Below the pieces are notes generated by a model that searched no databases, had not been told where the DNA came from, and worked only from the letters and a program-made list of their open reading frames with translations. A stretch of DNA of 40,163 nt, taken from DATKKM01 sp035542855. Its GTDB lineage: Bacteria; Chloroflexota; Dehalococcoidia; SM23-28-2; RBG-16-64-32. The stretch is from the NCBI GenBank assembly GCA_035542855.1, contig DATKKM010000021.1, forward strand, positions 1 through 40,163. The letters are read 5' to 3'. The position numbers and the translations under genes were made by a program. Of the stretch, positions 32,880-39,799 are shown in pieces. Positions within the stretch are counted from its first letter, which is position 1. Every line of letters starts with the position of its first letter.

Positions 32880-32899
32880 AGGCCGCCCGGAGGCGGCCT
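32880..32899 (-). terminator. Terminator after the desulforedoxin-like pair
   Basis: An 8-bp perfect stem AGGCCGCC/GGCGGCCT with a 4-nt loop, followed on the minus strand by CTTCATATCTG. It is 22 bp after the small Cys protein gene. The pattern is symmetric but only the minus direction has a gene ending here. Confidence 0.6.
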
Positions 32900-32921
32900 G
32901 TTGCATCAGTTACGGTCAATT

Positions 32922-33065
32922 CTAGTCTGCTGAGGGCAGGACCTTAGGCTGCATCAGCTCCATCGGCTTGCCGCAGCACTCCACGGCGCCGTCGCCCGCC
33001 TTGATGCAGAGGACCTCCGTCCCGCATGTCTCGCACTGAAATCGCTTGCCTAGCTGGTTGGCCAT
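32922..33065 (-). CDS. Desulforedoxin-like mini iron protein, copy 1
   Basis: A 47-residue protein of the desulforedoxin/rubredoxin-like iron family. Cysteines at 11, 14, 30 and 31 (CETCG and VECCG) match the Cys-X2-Cys ... Cys-Cys iron site. It lacks any signal peptide, so it is cytoplasmic. Its close paralogue lies directly upstream. Electron transfer or superoxide/oxygen defence is plausible; no partner is visible. ATG at 33065. Confidence 0.9.
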   Translation of the reverse strand: MANQLGKRFQCETCGTEVLCIKAGDGAVECCGKPMELMQPKVLPSAD

Positions 33066-33076
33066 CTCCCGCTCCC

Positions 33077-33196
33077 CTATTGCTTCTGTTGCATGGGCTG
33101 GCCGCAACAGCCGAGGTCGCCGGCGCCCGCCTTGGTGACGATCATCTCTGTACCGCACTTGGTGCACTGGTATCGCTTGCCTACCTGGTTCGCCAA
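33077..33196 (-). CDS. Desulforedoxin-like mini iron protein, copy 2
   Basis: A 39-residue paralogue of the next gene with the same four-Cys pattern (11, 14, 30, 31: CTKCG, GCCG) and nearly the same start (ANQVGKRYQC against ANQLGKRFQC). It begins with TTG at 33196, supported by GGAGTGAG 6 nt upstream; the longer in-frame form would extend into a promoter. Two half-domains could form a heterodimer. It lies 11 bp before copy 1. Confidence 0.88.
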   Translation of the reverse strand: MANQVGKRYQCTKCGTEMIVTKAGAGDLGCCGQPMQQKQ

Positions 33197-33247
33197 AGTC
33201 TGCTCACTCCTGGTTCGTATTGCGCTCCATTCCGGAGTACGCGACCG

Positions 33248-33277
33248 AATATAGCGCGCGTATTGGAAGAGCGTCAA
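33248..33277 (-). promoter_or_regulatory. Predicted sigma-A promoter of the desulforedoxin-like pair
   Basis: TTGACG (33277-33272), an 18-bp spacer and TATATT (33253-33248), 52 bp upstream of copy 2. It separates the miniprotein pair from the bc complex operon. Confidence 0.65.
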
Positions 33278-33299
33278 CTTGACGCCTGTGGTATGCGAG

Positions 33300-33875
33300 C
33301 TACTCGGCGGGCGTGTCTGCGGTGTCATCGCCCGAAGAGGCGTCCGCAGGCGTGGGCGTGACGGCCGGAATCGGCGTGGCGTCGCCCACCACGATCTCCC
33401 CGCCCATGGTGTCCGGGTGGAAGTCGCAGCGGAAGGTGTAGGCGCCGGGCGCGGCGGGCGCGAACGTGAGCTCGCCCACCTGGCCCGGGTCGACCTGGTC
33501 CGGCGTGACGACGGCGTCGTCCTCCGTCCCGAACTGGCCGTCCACTCCGGCTATGCGCAGGTTGTGGGGGACGTCGTCCTCGTTCGTGAGGCGGATGGTG
33601 ACGGCCTGGCCCGTCTCGATGTGCAGGTAGTTCTCGGTGAACTGCAGGCCCGAGGCCGCGATCTCGATCGCGCCGTCGCTGGGCTCGACGGGCTCCGCGG
33701 ACAGCTCCTGTGGCGGCGCCGGCTGCTGCTGCGGCCCGCCGATGGATGGCACCGGGTTCGGGGATTCGGTAATGACGCCGGGTGTTGTCGAAGGAGCATC
33801 ATCGCCGCCGCAGGCAGCGAGGACAGGGGCCAGCAACAGGCAAGCGGCGACCAGACGCAGAAGGTACGGGGACAT
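33300..33875 (-). CDS. Cupredoxin-domain lipoprotein
   Basis: A 191-residue secreted lipoprotein: lipobox LAAC with Cys22, a Pro-rich linker, then a plastocyanin/azurin-like fold. The type-1 copper ligands His104 (PHNLRIAG), Cys150, His153 and Met157 (CDFHPDTMGG) are visible. It resembles the C-terminal domain of the neighbouring cytochrome c protein, so the pair probably arose by duplication. It lies 43 bp downstream of that gene, the end of the bc operon, and could carry electrons away from the complex. A Thr/Asp-rich tail follows the domain. Confidence 0.92.
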   Translation of the reverse strand: MSPYLLRLVAACLLLAPVLAACGGDDAPSTTPGVITESPNPVPSIGGPQQQPAPPQELSAEPVEPSDGAIEIAASGLQFTENYLHIETGQAVTIRLTNEDDVPHNLRIAGVDGQFGTEDDAVVTPDQVDPGQVGELTFAPAAPGAYTFRCDFHPDTMGGEIVVGDATPIPAVTPTPADASSGDDTADTPAE

Positions 33876-33918
33876 AGGACTCCGGGTCAGCGGCTCTAAG
33901 TATACGCGTTCGAATACG

Positions 33919-35100
33919 CTATTGAGCGACGACTGTGCCCTTCATCTGGGTGGGGTGGAAGTCGCACTGGTAGTTGTAGGTTCCCGCCGTCAGGGTGAAG
34001 GCGATGGTGGCTTGCGTGCCGGCGGTGATCGTGTCCGGATCGGAGACGATGTCATCGTCCGTGTTGTACTCGCCGTCCGGGCCGGCGATGCGCATGTTGT
34101 GGATGGCCGTTCCGGTGTTGTTCAGCGTGGCCGTGATCGCCGTGCCGGCCGCGACGTCGATCTCCGGGTTCTGCTGGCTGTCCAGCTGGAAGAAGTTGTC
34201 ACCCAGCGTGATCGTCCCACCATCGGCGAGCTGCACGGGCGCGGCTGATGCCGCCGGCTGGGCCTTGCTCTGGCCGCACGGTGCGAAAGCTGTGGAGTTG
34301 GGGTCTCCGGTGATCGTCCCGGACGGGAGCTGCGGCCCGTTGTATACCTCGGCGCCGGACTTGTGCTCGATCGCGTCCGAGCCGAGGATCTGGTCGCCGA
34401 CCTTGGTGTTGGGCCCGCGCTCCACGGTGACGGTGTTCTTGTCCTTGTCGACCGCGGTGACCAGGAAGAGCTCGTACGGCTCGTCGGGCGTGTCGAGGCC
34501 GATACGGAGCAGCGTGTTCTCGCTGATCGAGCTGGCGTCCGTCACCGAGAGCTTGGTGTCTGTGGCGGAGACGTCCTGGGTCAGGTAGACCTTGGGGTTG
34601 ATGGCGTCCGCCTCGTTCCCGAATTCGATTACGGCGTCCCAGCCCTGGGGCGCGAACTGGCTGGTGATCAGCTCGACGAGCTGCTGTATCTGGTAGAAGT
34701 TGAGCGCGCCTCCGTTGTCCGTTAACCACGGCGGCATCTGCGTGCCAACACGCCCGCAGGTGATGGTGTCCTTGAAGCGCTGCTGCATCGTCGCCAGCTG
34801 GGAGGTGGCGAGGCCCGGCGGGTAGTTCTTGGGGTCATTCAGCCGTGCGCCGGGCAGGCCGGTGCGCTCGATGCCGCCCTGGCCGGTCAGGCCGTGGCAG
34901 GCGCGGCAGTAGCGCGCGAAGAGGAAGGCGCCCCGGTCCACGGTGGTCTCCTCCTGGCGCTCCACGGCTGCCGCCTGGCGGTCCCCGAAGTTGATGCCGA
35001 AGATGGTGTATCCGCTATCGAACATGAAGTAGAACAGCGTGCCGACGAGGCCAACCATCAGCAGCCCCAGGATGATGTTGACTTGCTTTGCGGTGTTCAA
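33919..35100 (-). CDS. Cytochrome c-cupredoxin fusion protein
   Basis: Membrane-anchored electron carrier of 393 residues. One N-terminal membrane helix (8-26); a c-type haem domain (about 52-145) with Cys65-X2-Cys68-His69 (CRACHG) and a likely Met122 axial ligand (QMPPW); a middle beta-rich domain of unknown type (about 170-255); and a C-terminal cupredoxin (about 295-393) with His334, Cys379, His382 and Met386 as copper ligands. The start is TTG at 35100 with AGGGAA upstream. It follows the Rieske gene in the bc operon, so haem c and copper sit on one chain as electron exits. Confidence 0.93.
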   Translation of the reverse strand: MNTAKQVNIILGLLMVGLVGTLFYFMFDSGYTIFGINFGDRQAAAVERQEETTVDRGAFLFARYCRACHGLTGQGGIERTGLPGARLNDPKNYPPGLATSQLATMQQRFKDTITCGRVGTQMPPWLTDNGGALNFYQIQQLVELITSQFAPQGWDAVIEFGNEADAINPKVYLTQDVSATDTKLSVTDASSISENTLLRIGLDTPDEPYELFLVTAVDKDKNTVTVERGPNTKVGDQILGSDAIEHKSGAEVYNGPQLPSGTITGDPNSTAFAPCGQSKAQPAASAAPVQLADGGTITLGDNFFQLDSQQNPEIDVAAGTAITATLNNTGTAIHNMRIAGPDGEYNTDDDIVSDPDTITAGTQATIAFTLTAGTYNYQCDFHPTQMKGTVVAQ

Positions 35101-35109
35101 TCCATTTCC

Positions 35110-35784
35110 CTAGCCACTCTTCGGGGGCGTTACGTTCCCCGCCTCGTAGGCGATGCTGCGGGCCGGGTTCTCTGTGCTGCCGGTGCCTTCGTAGGCGCGG
35201 CCGGTGAGGACGGTCAGGCTCTTGTCAGAGTTGACGGTGATCGGGAAGACGTCCATGGGGCGCGGCGCCGGCCCGAAGACCTTGACCCCGCCGTCCTTGG
35301 AGTAGGTGGAGCCGTGGCACGGGCAGCGGAACCAGCCCTTGATGTCGTCGAACGTGAATTCGGGGCGGTAGGGCACGGTGCAGCCCAGGTGCGGGCACTT
35401 CTGGTAGAGCGCCAGCAGGCCGCCGGGCGAATCGGCGCCGGGGGCCGTCGTCGGTCCTGCCTTCAGATTAAGCAGCCAGAATTTACCCTCCACGATGCGG
35501 TTGGGGTCGGCGCCTTCCGCCGGGATGCGGTCCGCGGAGACGATGATCGGCCCGCCGAAGCCCTTCAGGTTGCGCGGCCAGAGGAAGTCCAGCGGCGATC
35601 CCAGCACGCCGACAAGCGCCAGTCCCAGCGCGCTCCAGAACCCACCCACCAGGAAGATGCGCCGGGTGATCAGCTCGCGCCGGGGCAGCGGCTTGGCGAC
35701 CGGCGTGTCCACGGCGATGCTGCGGCCCGCCTGCGGCGTCACGCTGGCCTGGGCCGGCGGAGGTGTTGCTTCTGCTTCTGCCAT
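35110..35784 (-). CDS. Rieske iron-sulfur protein of the bc complex
   Basis: Membrane-anchored [2Fe-2S] subunit taking electrons from quinol. It has 224 residues: one membrane helix (about 42-64), then a Rieske fold with Cys130-X-His132 (CPHLGC) and Cys154-X2-His157 (CPCHGS) as ligands and Cys135/Cys156 as the stabilising disulfide. A 40-residue Pro/Ala-rich N-terminus precedes the helix. It starts inside the stop of the cytochrome b C-terminal gene (TAATG). Confidence 0.95.
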   Translation of the reverse strand: MAEAEATPPPAQASVTPQAGRSIAVDTPVAKPLPRRELITRRIFLVGGFWSALGLALVGVLGSPLDFLWPRNLKGFGGPIIVSADRIPAEGADPNRIVEGKFWLLNLKAGPTTAPGADSPGGLLALYQKCPHLGCTVPYRPEFTFDDIKGWFRCPCHGSTYSKDGGVKVFGPAPRPMDVFPITVNSDKSLTVLTGRAYEGTGSTENPARSIAYEAGNVTPPKSG

Positions 35785-36779
35785 TACCCTTCGTCCACCT
35801 TGATCTCGGTCGGCCAGATGAGCGCCTGCCCCTGGCCGCGGAAGAAGCTGCCAACCAGTGACAGCACAAGGTACGCAGTCATAACGCCGGTGAACATGCA
35901 GACGAAGATGTCCCGTCGCGTCCGTATCCAGCCCACTCTAAACAGCGCGTAGAGGATGACCACCGTAAAGAAGGCGATGACTGATAGCGGGATCACCTGC
36001 TGCGTCATCGTCGCCGGTAAGTTGATGTGCATATCGCACCAGAGGTGCTGGCCGTGCCACTGGAAGCAGACGTCGTTGAACGGCACGGGTATGTGGGTGA
36101 GGTCACCCGGCCAGTCTAGTTTCTTATCTTCGATGCCCAGGATCGCCGGGAAGGGGATGTAGAACTCCAGGCGCGAGTAGAGCTGGGCAGTGCCGGTGAG
36201 GCCCGTGTGCTCGGCGCCGGGAGGGTCGATCAGGCACGGCGTACCCTGGTGCTGTTCGACCTGGCCTTCGGCGGTCTCGTGGCAGGACGGGATCCAGCGC
36301 GTGAGGTGCTCGGTCCGCGTGCGGTCACCGGAGTCGAAGACCACCAGCAGGCTGGAGACGATGATCGCGTAGATGGCGGTGACCAGCGTTATGCGGACGG
36401 CGTTCTTCGTGCCGAACCAGACGCCCTGCCCCTCGCGGCTGCGGTCCAGGTAGGGGATCACCGCGAAGAAGCCGAGGGCGATGGTCGGCAGGATGACGCC
36501 GGCCCAGGCCTTGTCCATGTGCAGCAGCAGCTCCTGCAGGTTCAGGAAGTACCACGGCGCCTTGGAGGGGTTTGGTGTGACGTCCGAGTTGGCGCGGTTC
36601 AGCAGCGGCGCGTTGATGAACACGGACAGGATGAGGAACGTGATGGTGAAGAGGACGGCGCAGATGAACTCCACGAAGACGAGGTCCGGCCAGACCAGCA
36701 GTTCCTCTTCCCGCTCCCGCTTGGGGCGGGGACGCGCCCTGGGCGCGGGCTGCGATACGGATCGCGTTTCTACGGCCAT
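35784..36779 (-). CDS. Cytochrome b C-terminal subunit (subunit IV-like) with large outside loop
   Basis: The second half of split cytochrome b. It has 331 residues and about five membrane helices (32-56, 92-110, 128-148, 262-282, 294-312). The quinol-site loop reads NPSKAPWYFLNLQELL, so the usual PEWY is APWY and its Glu is missing. Between helices 3 and 4 a loop of about 110 residues, predicted outside, contains Cys166, Cys182, Cys238 and Cys248 plus several His and Trp. A 30-residue basic N-terminus is also present. It lies between the cytochrome b and Rieske genes. Confidence 0.92.
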   Translation of the reverse strand: MAVETRSVSQPAPRARPRPKREREEELLVWPDLVFVEFICAVLFTITFLILSVFINAPLLNRANSDVTPNPSKAPWYFLNLQELLLHMDKAWAGVILPTIALGFFAVIPYLDRSREGQGVWFGTKNAVRITLVTAIYAIIVSSLLVVFDSGDRTRTEHLTRWIPSCHETAEGQVEQHQGTPCLIDPPGAEHTGLTGTAQLYSRLEFYIPFPAILGIEDKKLDWPGDLTHIPVPFNDVCFQWHGQHLWCDMHINLPATMTQQVIPLSVIAFFTVVILYALFRVGWIRTRRDIFVCMFTGVMTAYLVLSLVGSFFRGQGQALIWPTEIKVDEG

Positions 36780-36788
36780 CGCACAGGC

Positions 36789-37568
36789 CTAGAGCGGCCT
36801 CGCCATCCCTCCGTCACGGCGAATGCGCCAGAAGTGCACCGCCATGAAGATAGAGGCGATTAGCGGCAGAGCGATTACATGCAGCGTGTAGAAGCGGATC
36901 AGCGCGTTCGGACCGATCTCGTAGCCGCCGAACACGATGAGCTGCGTCTCGTCGCCGAAGTACGGCGCCGAGCCGCCGATGCCGTGGCCCACGGTGACCG
37001 CCCAGAGGGCCAGCTGGTCCCAGGGCAGCAGGTAGCCGGTGAAGCTGAGCACCAGCGTCAGGACCAGCAGGATCACGCCTACCACCCAGTTGAATTCGCG
37101 CGGCGGCTTGTAAGCGCCGGTGTAGAACACGCGCATCATGTGCAGGAACACCAGGATGACCATGGCGTGCGCGCACCAGCGGTGCATGTTGCGTATCAAG
37201 AGGCCGAACTTGACGTTCGTTTCGAGATTGGCGATGTCCTGGTCAGCGCGCTCCGTTGAGGGCACGTAGTAGAACATCAGCAGCACGCCCGTGACCGTCA
37301 GTACCAGGAACATGAAGAACGTCAGGCCGCCCAGGCAGTACGTGTGCGTGATCTTGACGTGCGTCTTGTGGATACGGGTGGGGTGCAGGTGCAGGAAGAC
37401 GTTCGTCGCCACCACCAGCATCTGGTTGCGCGGCGTGTTGGGGTAGCCGGAGCGGAAGACTGACTGCCAGACGTAGTTGTGGAAGAGCTTGTCGTAGATG
37501 CGGTCCTGCATCACCTGGATGCGCTCCCGCCAGTTTCGTGGTTTTCCTGGTTCTTCTACGACAGCCAT
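36789..37568 (-). CDS. Cytochrome b N-terminal subunit (b6-type)
   Basis: Four-helix haem-binding half of cytochrome b, 259 residues. Haem ligands His129 and His143, and His230 and His245, have spacings of 14 and 15, as in cytochrome b6. Cys78 in HTYCLGGLTFF aligns with the Cys of b6 that covalently holds the extra haem ci. About 40 residues of hydrophilic N-terminus precede the family core. It starts 10 bp after the small membrane peptide gene. Confidence 0.95.
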   Translation of the reverse strand: MAVVEEPGKPRNWRERIQVMQDRIYDKLFHNYVWQSVFRSGYPNTPRNQMLVVATNVFLHLHPTRIHKTHVKITHTYCLGGLTFFMFLVLTVTGVLLMFYYVPSTERADQDIANLETNVKFGLLIRNMHRWCAHAMVILVFLHMMRVFYTGAYKPPREFNWVVGVILLVLTLVLSFTGYLLPWDQLALWAVTVGHGIGGSAPYFGDETQLIVFGGYEIGPNALIRFYTLHVIALPLIASIFMAVHFWRIRRDGGMARPL

Positions 37569-37578
37569 CTATCGCCCT

Positions 37579-37707
37579 TTACCGGGACCACCACGCGCCC
37601 AGGATTACCATGATCGCCAGCGATCCCAGGATGGTGAACAGAACGCCCAGGAACTCGAATCCTTCGGGGACCTGTCTGAACAGAATGTCGAGGGGCATTC
37701 GGCGCAT
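37579..37707 (-). CDS. Predicted 42-residue single-helix membrane peptide at the head of the bc operon
   Basis: A 42-codon frame with ATG 37707, a strong Shine-Dalgarno GGAGG 4 nt upstream and stop TAA at 37581-37579, ending 10 bp before cytochrome b. The N-terminus is basic (MRRMPLDILFRQ), then a hydrophobic span of about 20 residues (19-38) ends in AWWSR. It sits where a small accessory subunit of the complex could be encoded. I do not recognise a family. That it is translated is inference from the Shine-Dalgarno, position and composition. Confidence 0.7.
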   Translation of the reverse strand: MRRMPLDILFRQVPEGFEFLGVLFTILGSLAIMVILGAWWSR

Positions 37708-37744
37708 GTACCTCCGGTGCGATTGTGAAGCCTTACGCAAACGT

Positions 37745-37773
37745 AAACTAGCACCGGGTTATGGGAGCGTCAA
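37745..37773 (-). promoter_or_regulatory. Predicted promoter of the bc complex operon
   Basis: TTGACG (37773-37768), a 17-bp spacer and TAGTTT (37750-37745), about 38 bp before the small peptide start. The -10 matches only 3 of 6, so it is a moderate call. Confidence 0.5.
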
Positions 37774-37825
37774 GCGGAAAAATCAGGCAATCCGCCAAAC
37801 CTGCAAACAGCGCCGCAAACCCGCC

Positions 37826-38578
37826 TTAGCCTGGTCGCGTCGCCGCCCAGCGGCGCACTTCCGCAATCATCTCCGGCGAGCGGATCACCTCCAGGCCGCG
37901 CCGCGTCTCGTTCAGCAGCGCCTCGTCCAGGGTCAGCGTCCATTGCTCGTAGGCGGAGCGGCGGTCGGAGCGCATGCATGTCTGCGGCAACCGGGCGAGC
38001 GTCTCCGCCAGCTCGCGCGCCACGGGCAGCGCCTGGCCGGGCTCGCAGAGGTGGTTGGCCAGGCCCATGGCGTACGCCTCCTCACCGCTGACGCCGCGGC
38101 CGGTGAGGATCATGTCCAGCGCCCGGCTCATCCCGATCAGCCGCGGCAGGCGCACGGTGCCGCCATCACAGAGGGGGACGCCCCAGCGCCGGCAGTAGAC
38201 GCCGAAAGTGGCGTTCTTCGCCGCGACGCGGAGGTCGCACCAGAGCGCCAGCTCCAGCCCGCCCGCCACGGCGTGCCCCTCCACGGCCGCGATCACCGGC
38301 TTCGAGAGCATCATCCGCGAAGGGCCCAGCGGCCCGGGGCCGTCCTCGGTGACGACGATCGATCCCTGTTGCGTGGCGATCGCCTTGAGGTCGCCGCCGG
38401 CGCAGAACTTGCCGTTGGCGCCGGTGAGGATAGCGACAGAGAGATCGGGATCGGCGTCGAAGCGCTCGAAGGCGGTGACGAGCGCCCGGGCCGTCTCTCC
38501 ATCGACGGCGTTGGCGACCTCCGGCCGGTCGATCGTGACCGTGGCGACGGCGCCTGCGGTATCGAAGTGGACGGTCAT
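37826..38578 (-). CDS. Crotonase (enoyl-CoA hydratase/isomerase) superfamily protein
   Basis: Acyl-CoA enzyme of 250 residues. The oxyanion-hole motifs are present (CAGGDLKA and HAVAGGLELAL, with Glu109 in the position of the rat hydratase Glu144). The second catalytic Glu (Glu164 in the rat enzyme) aligns with Cys129 in FGVYCRRWGVP, so a classic hydratase reaction is doubtful; isomerase, hydrolase or another crotonase reaction is possible. It has a good Shine-Dalgarno (GAGGAGG) and starts 11 bp after the P450 gene, so the two are probably one operon. Confidence 0.9.
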   Translation of the reverse strand: MTVHFDTAGAVATVTIDRPEVANAVDGETARALVTAFERFDADPDLSVAILTGANGKFCAGGDLKAIATQQGSIVVTEDGPGPLGPSRMMLSKPVIAAVEGHAVAGGLELALWCDLRVAAKNATFGVYCRRWGVPLCDGGTVRLPRLIGMSRALDMILTGRGVSGEEAYAMGLANHLCEPGQALPVARELAETLARLPQTCMRSDRRSAYEQWTLTLDEALLNETRRGLEVIRSPEMIAEVRRWAATRPG

Positions 38579-38589
38579 TCGGTTCCTCC

Positions 38590-39762
38590 TCAGAACTGGA
38601 CGGGCAGCGCTTCCAGGCCGCGCAGCACCGGCGCCGGCCGCCAGCGCACATCGGCGCCGGTCAGCCTCAGCTCGGGAAAGCGGCGGACGAGGGTGGTCAG
38701 CGCGATTTCGCCTTCGAGCCGGGCGAGCTGGGCGCCGAGGCAGAAGTGGGTGCCGTAGCCGAAGGCCAGGTGCTCGTTCGGGTTGCGGGTAACGTCAAGC
38801 GAATCGGGATCGGCGAAGAATTCCGGGTCGTGGTTGGCCGAGCCGAAGATCATGCGCACGCTCTCCCCGGCGCGGACCGTCACCCCGCCGAGATCGACGT
38901 CTTCCTTCGCCACGCGGCCGCTGTACTGGACCGGCGAGTCGTAGCGCAGCAGCTCGTCGATGGCCGTGCGCTCGTTGCCGGGCGTGTCGCGGAAGCGAGC
39001 GAGCTGGTCCGGGTTGCGCAGGAGAGCCAGCAGTCCGTTGCCGATCAGGTTGACGGTGGTCTCGTGCCCGCCGACGAGCAGCAGCAGCATCATCCCCAGC
39101 AGCTCGGCGTGGGTGAGGAAGTCGCCGCGGTCCTCGGCCTGGATCATCGCCGAGACCAGGTCATCGCGCGGATTGGCTCGGCGGCGGCGGATCAGCTCGT
39201 CGAAGTAGAGGAGCAACTCGTTGCGGCCGGCGAAGGCGTTCATCGCCAGCTGCGGATCGCGGACCGGGCCGAGGGCCACCGCGATAGGCACAGACGCCCG
39301 GCGGAAGAAGTCACGCCGCTCAGGGTCGACGCCCAGAAGTTCGGCGATGACGGTGATCGGCAGCGGGTAGGCGAAGCCGGCGATCGCGTCCATCTCCCCG
39401 CGGCCGGAGACTGCGTCGAGCAGCCCGTCCACGATCTCCTGGATGCGCGGCGCCAGCTCGCGGACGGCGCGCGCCGTGAACGCCTTGTTGACCAGCGAGC
39501 GCAGCCGCGTGTGCTCCGGCGGGTCGGTGACGAGCATTGAGATGGCATAGCCCTGGCGCGCGGAGAAGCGGCGGTCGTCACGGAGGACGGCGTCGACGTC
39601 GGCGTAGCGGAAGATCAGCCAGCTGCCGCGCGATTCGTCCCAGTGGACGGGGTCGGACTCGCGCAGGCGGCGGTAGTGAGCGTAGGGATCGGCGAGGAAG
39701 GCGGGGGACGACCAGTTGGGCTCGGCCAGGGGAAATTGTTTGGCAGATTTGCGCTTTTCCAT
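38590..39762 (-). CDS. Cytochrome P450
   Basis: Haem-thiolate monooxygenase, 390 residues, soluble class I bacterial type. The I-helix motif GGHETT (231-236), the ExxR pair Glu270/Arg273 and the haem-binding Cys341 (FGYGTHFCLGAQLA) are complete. No ferredoxin or reductase gene is in view, so redox partners must be elsewhere. The ATG at 39762 lies only a few bases after the predicted transcription start, so the mRNA would be nearly leaderless. It is divergent from the TetR gene, whose operator lies in this promoter, making it the likely target. Confidence 0.95.
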   Translation of the reverse strand: MEKRKSAKQFPLAEPNWSSPAFLADPYAHYRRLRESDPVHWDESRGSWLIFRYADVDAVLRDDRRFSARQGYAISMLVTDPPEHTRLRSLVNKAFTARAVRELAPRIQEIVDGLLDAVSGRGEMDAIAGFAYPLPITVIAELLGVDPERRDFFRRASVPIAVALGPVRDPQLAMNAFAGRNELLLYFDELIRRRRANPRDDLVSAMIQAEDRGDFLTHAELLGMMLLLLVGGHETTVNLIGNGLLALLRNPDQLARFRDTPGNERTAIDELLRYDSPVQYSGRVAKEDVDLGGVTVRAGESVRMIFGSANHDPEFFADPDSLDVTRNPNEHLAFGYGTHFCLGAQLARLEGEIALTTLVRRFPELRLTGADVRWRPAPVLRGLEALPVQF

Positions 39763-39771
39763 ACAGCGTGC

Positions 39772-39799
39772 ATAATATACAGGCTGTATAGAATGTCAA
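39772..39799 (-). promoter_or_regulatory. Predicted promoter of the P450-crotonase operon
   Basis: A perfect TTGACA (39799-39794, inside the tetR start) and TATTAT (39777-39772), with a 16-bp spacer that contains the palindrome at 39776-39790. Predicted start about 3 bp before the P450 ATG. Confidence 0.65.
39776..39790. promoter_or_regulatory. Likely TetR operator
   Basis: A perfect inverted repeat TATACAG-G-CTGTATA with 7-bp arms, in the 30-bp gap between the two divergent genes. It lies within the spacer between the -35 and -10 of the P450 promoter, the expected place for repression. A further half-site ATACAG occurs at 39761-39766. Confidence 0.7.

Noticed and set aside
37780..37825. Possible terminator of the crotonase gene (CAGG...CCTGATTTTT)
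   Set aside because: Only a 4-bp stem can be drawn before the T-run; too weak to annotate.
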